DNA of 23,206 bases from a virus. Below the pieces are notes generated by a model. That model was not told the origin of the DNA. It did not search any database and worked only from the letters and a program-made list of their open reading frames with translations. The position numbers were made by a program, and so were the translations under genes. The DNA is taken from positions 1-23,206 of IMG/VR virus record IMGVR_UViG_3300025102_000304, one strand, 5' to 3'. Positions 20,141-23,206 of the stretch are shown piece after piece; positions within the stretch are counted from its first letter, which is position 1; the number at the start of each line of letters is the position of its first letter.

Positions 20141-21234
20141 GTTATAAAACAGGCACTATTGCAAGTGTAACTTTAAATGATAGAGATGTAAATGAAATTT
20201 ATAGTGTTCAAGTTCATTGTGGTGATGGATTCACATTAACGGCATATCCGTTAGATTCTAATATAGCTAGAATACCACTTGTTGGTGAAACCGTTTTGTT
20301 ATTTAGTGGTATTGGTGTTAACAGAAATTTGGGTGGTAATTCACGATTATACTATACAAGTCCTATTAAGTTACAACTCAATCCAAACAACAATTCGTTA
20401 CCTTTATCAAATGTACCTACATCAACACAACCTACAAATCAATCATATGATGAGGCATCAGCTGGAAATCCAACTCCAAGTAATGTTGATGATGATACTG
20501 ATTTAGGTGATGGGTTTGAAGAAGATTCTAACATAAGCCCACTACAACCATTTATTGGTGATGTTTTGATAGAGGGTAGATTCGGACATTCACTTAGATT
20601 TGGATACACACCAAATACAACAGAGACTTCACAACGACCATCATGGTCATCAAACAATAGTTCAGACCCAATAACCATACTATCTAATGGCAGAGGTTCA
20701 CAAGGTGAATATAATAAGTTTATAATAGAGGATGTTGATGATGATAAATCATCAATGTGGATGACATCAACACAAAAGATACGACTATCAACTTCACAAA
20801 ACAATTTAGGTACAGGTGTTCAATCACCAGCACAATATGATAACGCATCAATCATATTAAACTCAGATAGATTATTACTGAATGCTAAATCAGAGAGAAT
20901 AATACTAAGTGCATCTGAAACAGTAAATGTAGCTACACCAAATTGGGCAATGGATTTAGATTCACTATTTACAGAGATTAAAAATTTAATTGATAAAGTC
21001 ATAGATTTAAATGATAATGTAGAAAAAGCTCACGAGGAAATCGCATCAATTGCATTAGCATCATCAGTAATGACACATAATGTTACTGCACCTGGAGCTC
21101 CAACAGGCCCACCAATTAATATAGCATCTTTTATACAATCACAAACCAAAGCTAATGTTAATAAGGTACAGACCCAAACAATAAAACAGAGTATACAGAA
21201 CATCCTACAAACCATTAGTAGAATGGAGCAGTAG
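20137..21234 (+). CDS. 5: Baseplate hub/spike protein, gp5-like
   Basis: A 365-aa baseplate protein. The N-terminal 75 residues form an OB-fold domain like T4 gp5/VgrG (GTIASVTLNDRDVNEIYSV, then IARIPLVGETVLLFSGIG). Residues 95-140 are a Pro/Asn/Asp-rich linker. IGDVLIEGRFGHSLRFG near 140-156 is a recurring motif of marine-phage gp5 proteins. The rest holds strands such as KIRLSTSQNNL, SIILNSDRLLLNAKSERIILSASE, which look like the start of a beta-helix spike. A helical C terminus follows. The T4 gp5 lysozyme domain is absent, as in other marine T4-like phages, so cell-wall cleavage at entry must come from another protein. It starts with a 4-nt overlap with the previous gene. Confidence 0.85.
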   Translation: MSYKTGTIASVTLNDRDVNEIYSVQVHCGDGFTLTAYPLDSNIARIPLVGETVLLFSGIGVNRNLGGNSRLYYTSPIKLQLNPNNNSLPLSNVPTSTQPTNQSYDEASAGNPTPSNVDDDTDLGDGFEEDSNISPLQPFIGDVLIEGRFGHSLRFGYTPNTTETSQRPSWSSNNSSDPITILSNGRGSQGEYNKFIIEDVDDDKSSMWMTSTQKIRLSTSQNNLGTGVQSPAQYDNASIILNSDRLLLNAKSERIILSASETVNVATPNWAMDLDSLFTEIKNLIDKVIDLNDNVEKAHEEIASIALASSVMTHNVTAPGAPTGPPINIASFIQSQTKANVNKVQTQTIKQSIQNILQTISRMEQ

Positions 21235-21274
21235 TAAAACCAAACATTTTGATATTTATATAAAAACTATTACT

Positions 21275-21793
21275 ATGGATACAAGACAAACAGTAAAATT
21301 AATAGAAGCAATCGTTAGAAAAGTGGTAAGAGAGGAACTCAGACCAATTATTAAAGAGGTTAAACAAACTAAACCTAAGAAAACCAAACGTGTTAAAAAG
21401 GTTAAAGATGTTGACCCATTTGATGTATCACATATATTTAAAAATAATGGTACATTAAATGAACAGACATCAAAACCCAAACCTAAAAAAAACTTTTCCA
21501 AAGATAAGGTTTTAAATGGATTACTTACAGAAACTTATGAAAGTGATGAATGGAGAAACATGAATGGTAATTCAATGTATACATCACAAAACGCTCAAGG
21601 TTTTGGTAGAGCTAACATGGCAGAGATGATTGGATATGGTAGTTCACAACCAACTGTTAATAATATGGCACCGACTGTTGACCCTGATGGTAGACCGATG
21701 GATGTTAATTTAGAGGGAACTGGTGTTGGAAAAGCACTAACGAGAGATTATTCAGCTTTGATGAAAAAACTAAACTCTAAAAAAGGAGTATAG
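21275..21793 (+). CDS. Hypothetical structural or baseplate-associated protein, 172 aa
   Basis: Unrecognised. The N terminus is an amphipathic helix (TVKLIEAIVRKVVREELRPI), followed by a very basic Lys/Pro stretch (KEVKQTKPKKTKRVKKVKD). A second Lys/Pro stretch is near residue 66-75. The C-terminal half is Gly/Asn/Met-rich with low complexity (NGNSMYTSQNAQGFGRANM) and is probably disordered. It lies between gp5-like and gp25-like genes, so a baseplate or tail chaperone role is likely from position. It has a small gap before it (40 nt) with an A/T-rich TATAAAAA stretch. Confidence 0.7.
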   Translation: MDTRQTVKLIEAIVRKVVREELRPIIKEVKQTKPKKTKRVKKVKDVDPFDVSHIFKNNGTLNEQTSKPKPKKNFSKDKVLNGLLTETYESDEWRNMNGNSMYTSQNAQGFGRANMAEMIGYGSSQPTVNNMAPTVDPDGRPMDVNLEGTGVGKALTRDYSALMKKLNSKKGV

Positions 21794-21797
21794 CTAA

Positions 21798-22241
21798 ATG
21801 GCTCAACGAAAAGAATATTTCTATAACCCATTAGATTTAGAAAAAGATATAGCTATTGGTATAACGCTTCCATTTGGTAAAAATAAAAATGGTGGTTTAT
21901 TCAATCTTAGTTACACAACTGAACAGCAGGCAATATCTAATCTAAAGAACTTACTATTGACAAGAAAAGGTGAAAGGCCGTTTCAACCAAACTTTGGGTC
22001 TACCATACCATCTTTATTATTTGAACCAATGGATAGTAATTTGGAAACAAGTATAGATGAATCTTTAAGAGAGGATATTTCTTTTTGGTTACCATATATA
22101 GTAATAGATGAAATTGAAAGTAATGTTGATTTTGATAGAAATAGTATAAGTGTTAGAATAAATTTTAAAGTAACAGAGCAGGGAGCTAATACACAAATAA
22201 TTATATTCGTTGATTCTGCCGGAGTTACGGATATACAATAA
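21798..22241 (+). CDS. 25: Baseplate wedge protein, gp25-like
   Basis: A 147-aa wedge subunit with the gp25 superfamily layout. The start is FYNPLDLEKDIAIGITLPFG. The central helix and signature, TEQQAISNLKNLLLTRKGERPFQPNFGSTI, contains the conserved LLLT-RKGER-PFQPNFG segment typical of gp25/W proteins. It continues LLFEPMDSNLETSIDESLREDI and ends with strands INFKVTEQGANTQIIIFVD. In T4 gp25 joins gp6 and gp53 in the wedge core and is found in contractile tails generally. The gene lies 12 nt before the gp6-like gene, the same order as in other myoviruses. Confidence 0.92.
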   Translation: MAQRKEYFYNPLDLEKDIAIGITLPFGKNKNGGLFNLSYTTEQQAISNLKNLLLTRKGERPFQPNFGSTIPSLLFEPMDSNLETSIDESLREDISFWLPYIVIDEIESNVDFDRNSISVRINFKVTEQGANTQIIIFVDSAGVTDIQ

Positions 22242-22253
22242 TAGGTGGTAAAT

Positions 22254-23206
22254 ATGCCAAGTAGTACAAAAAAATATGATTTAGTACAAAAAGAAGTAAG
22301 TTTAATAAACAGAGATTTCGGCCAATTTAGAAAAAATCTCATAGATTTCGCTAAAACTTATTTTCCAAATACATATAATGATTTTAATGAATCATCGCCA
22401 GGTATGATGTTTATAGAAATGGCATCTTATGTTGGTGATGTATTATCATTTTATACAGATACTCAACTCAGAGAATCATTACTAACTAATGCAGAAGAAA
22501 AGGTAAATCTATTTAATTTAGCCGCAGTATATGGATATCAACCAAAAAACACTTGTCCAGCCACCACCACATTGGATGTATTTCAGTTAGTACCATCAAC
22601 GGGCACAGGTGACAATGTTAAACCTGATATGAGTTATGCACTTAGAGTATCGGCTGGTATGACTGTGGGTTCTTCTGAATTTGATAATGTTGAATTTACA
22701 ACTACTCAAGCAGTTGACTTTAATACATCATCATCGTTTGACCCTATGGAAATATCAGTTTATGAAATTGATACTACAACAAGTAAACCAACATTTTATC
22801 TTTTAAAGAAACGAGTTAAAGCATCAAGTGGAACTACCAAGTCAAGTACATTTACATTTGGGTCACCACGTATATATGATAAAATAAAAATAACAGATAC
22901 TAATATAATAAGAGTTAAGTCTATTGTAGATAGTGATGGTAATGATTGGACTAAAGTTCCATACTTAGCTCAAGATACAGCATTTGAACAAGTTGAAAAC
23001 AATGCAAATAACTCAACAGAGTTTTCACCATATAGTGGTAATACACCATTTTTACTACAACTAAAACGTATACCACGAAGATTTACCACAAGATTTGAAG
23101 ATAATGAAAACTTGGTAATACAATTTGGAGCTGGTATATCGGCAAATGCTGATGAGGAAATAGTACCAAATCCATCCAATGTAGGTTCTGCTTTATATTC
23201 GGCTAT
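22254..23206 (+). CDS. 6: Baseplate wedge protein, gp6-like (BaseplateJ family), partial
   Basis: The open frame runs through the end of the window (317 full codons visible). The N terminus has INRDFGQFRKNLIDFAKTYF and the segment YNDFNESSPGMMFIEMASYVGDVLSFYTD, both typical of T4-like gp6. DTQLRESLLTNAEEKVNLFNLAAVYGYQPK is the gp6 helical signature. A beta-rich domain with a Ser/Thr-rich stretch follows. gp6 dimers form the inner iris of the baseplate. The start ATG follows a GGTGGTAAAT stretch 9 nt after the gp25-like stop. The rest, including the C-terminal dimer domain, lies outside the window. Confidence 0.9.
   Translation, partial: MPSSTKKYDLVQKEVSLINRDFGQFRKNLIDFAKTYFPNTYNDFNESSPGMMFIEMASYVGDVLSFYTDTQLRESLLTNAEEKVNLFNLAAVYGYQPKNTCPATTTLDVFQLVPSTGTGDNVKPDMSYALRVSAGMTVGSSEFDNVEFTTTQAVDFNTSSSFDPMEISVYEIDTTTSKPTFYLLKKRVKASSGTTKSSTFTFGSPRIYDKIKITDTNIIRVKSIVDSDGNDWTKVPYLAQDTAFEQVENNANNSTEFSPYSGNTPFLLQLKRIPRRFTTRFEDNENLVIQFGAGISANADEEIVPNPSNVGSALYSA

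Noticed and set aside
20279-20506. Out-of-frame and opposite-strand open frames across the gp5-like gene
   Set aside because: They have odd composition and no start context, while the gp5-like frame is continuous and recognisable.

Overview
The window reads as part of the genome of a T4-like myovirus that infects a Bacteroidota (probably flavobacterial) host. It is AT-rich, every convincing gene lies on the + strand, and genes are tightly packed with many stop/start overlaps. The right end carries recognisable myovirus late and baseplate genes: a gp55-like sigma factor, a gp5-like hub, gp25, and the start of gp6. The host guess rests on the promoter form (TTG, 19-20 nt, TAnnTT) and on a tmRNA tag of the Bacteroidota type.

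Layout from left to right. 1-1741: a cluster of seven very small genes of unknown function behind a strong promoter. 1742-4611: a secreted protein, a membrane-anchored glucosaminidase-type muramidase, a class II aminoacyl-tRNA-synthetase-like enzyme without an anticodon domain, and two unknowns. 4715-6441: an outer-membrane DUF2490-like protein coupled to a PiT-like phosphate permease, probably auxiliary nutrient-uptake genes. 6517-7300: an RNA island with a complete tmRNA (tag GNTSYAMAA), a small ORF, and two tandem 71-nt cloverleaf RNAs. 7319-7726: an acyl-CoA thioesterase-like gene. 7858-11361: a CobT-like HEXXH/VWA protein and its MoxR/CobS-like AAA+ partner, each behind a near-identical promoter. 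11422-14138: nine small unknown genes. 14243-18772: Hsp20, a small ORF, a UV-damage endonuclease, a membrane coiled-coil protein, ClpP-like protease, GroES and an HD phosphohydrolase. 18783-23206: a small membrane protein, gp55, and the baseplate genes.

Two themes tie the genes together. The first is protein quality control: tmRNA, ClpP-like protease, GroES and Hsp20 all sit within about 11 kb. The phage could tag stalled products, degrade them and fold its structural proteins. The second is a repeated promoter design. TTAACA boxes spaced 10-11 bp apart sit just upstream of TTG-N19/20-TAnnTT promoters at seven places, which suggests a regulon controlled by one DNA-binding protein.

The most unusual item is the tandem pair of 71-nt RNAs at 7153-7300. 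Their stems covary and their three loops are identical. They keep tRNA-Gly-like features (G1-C72, C2-G71, G3-C70, U73 and UCC in the anticodon position) but lack U8, U33, the D-loop GG and the TTC T-loop. They look like tRNA-Gly mimics not built for decoding.
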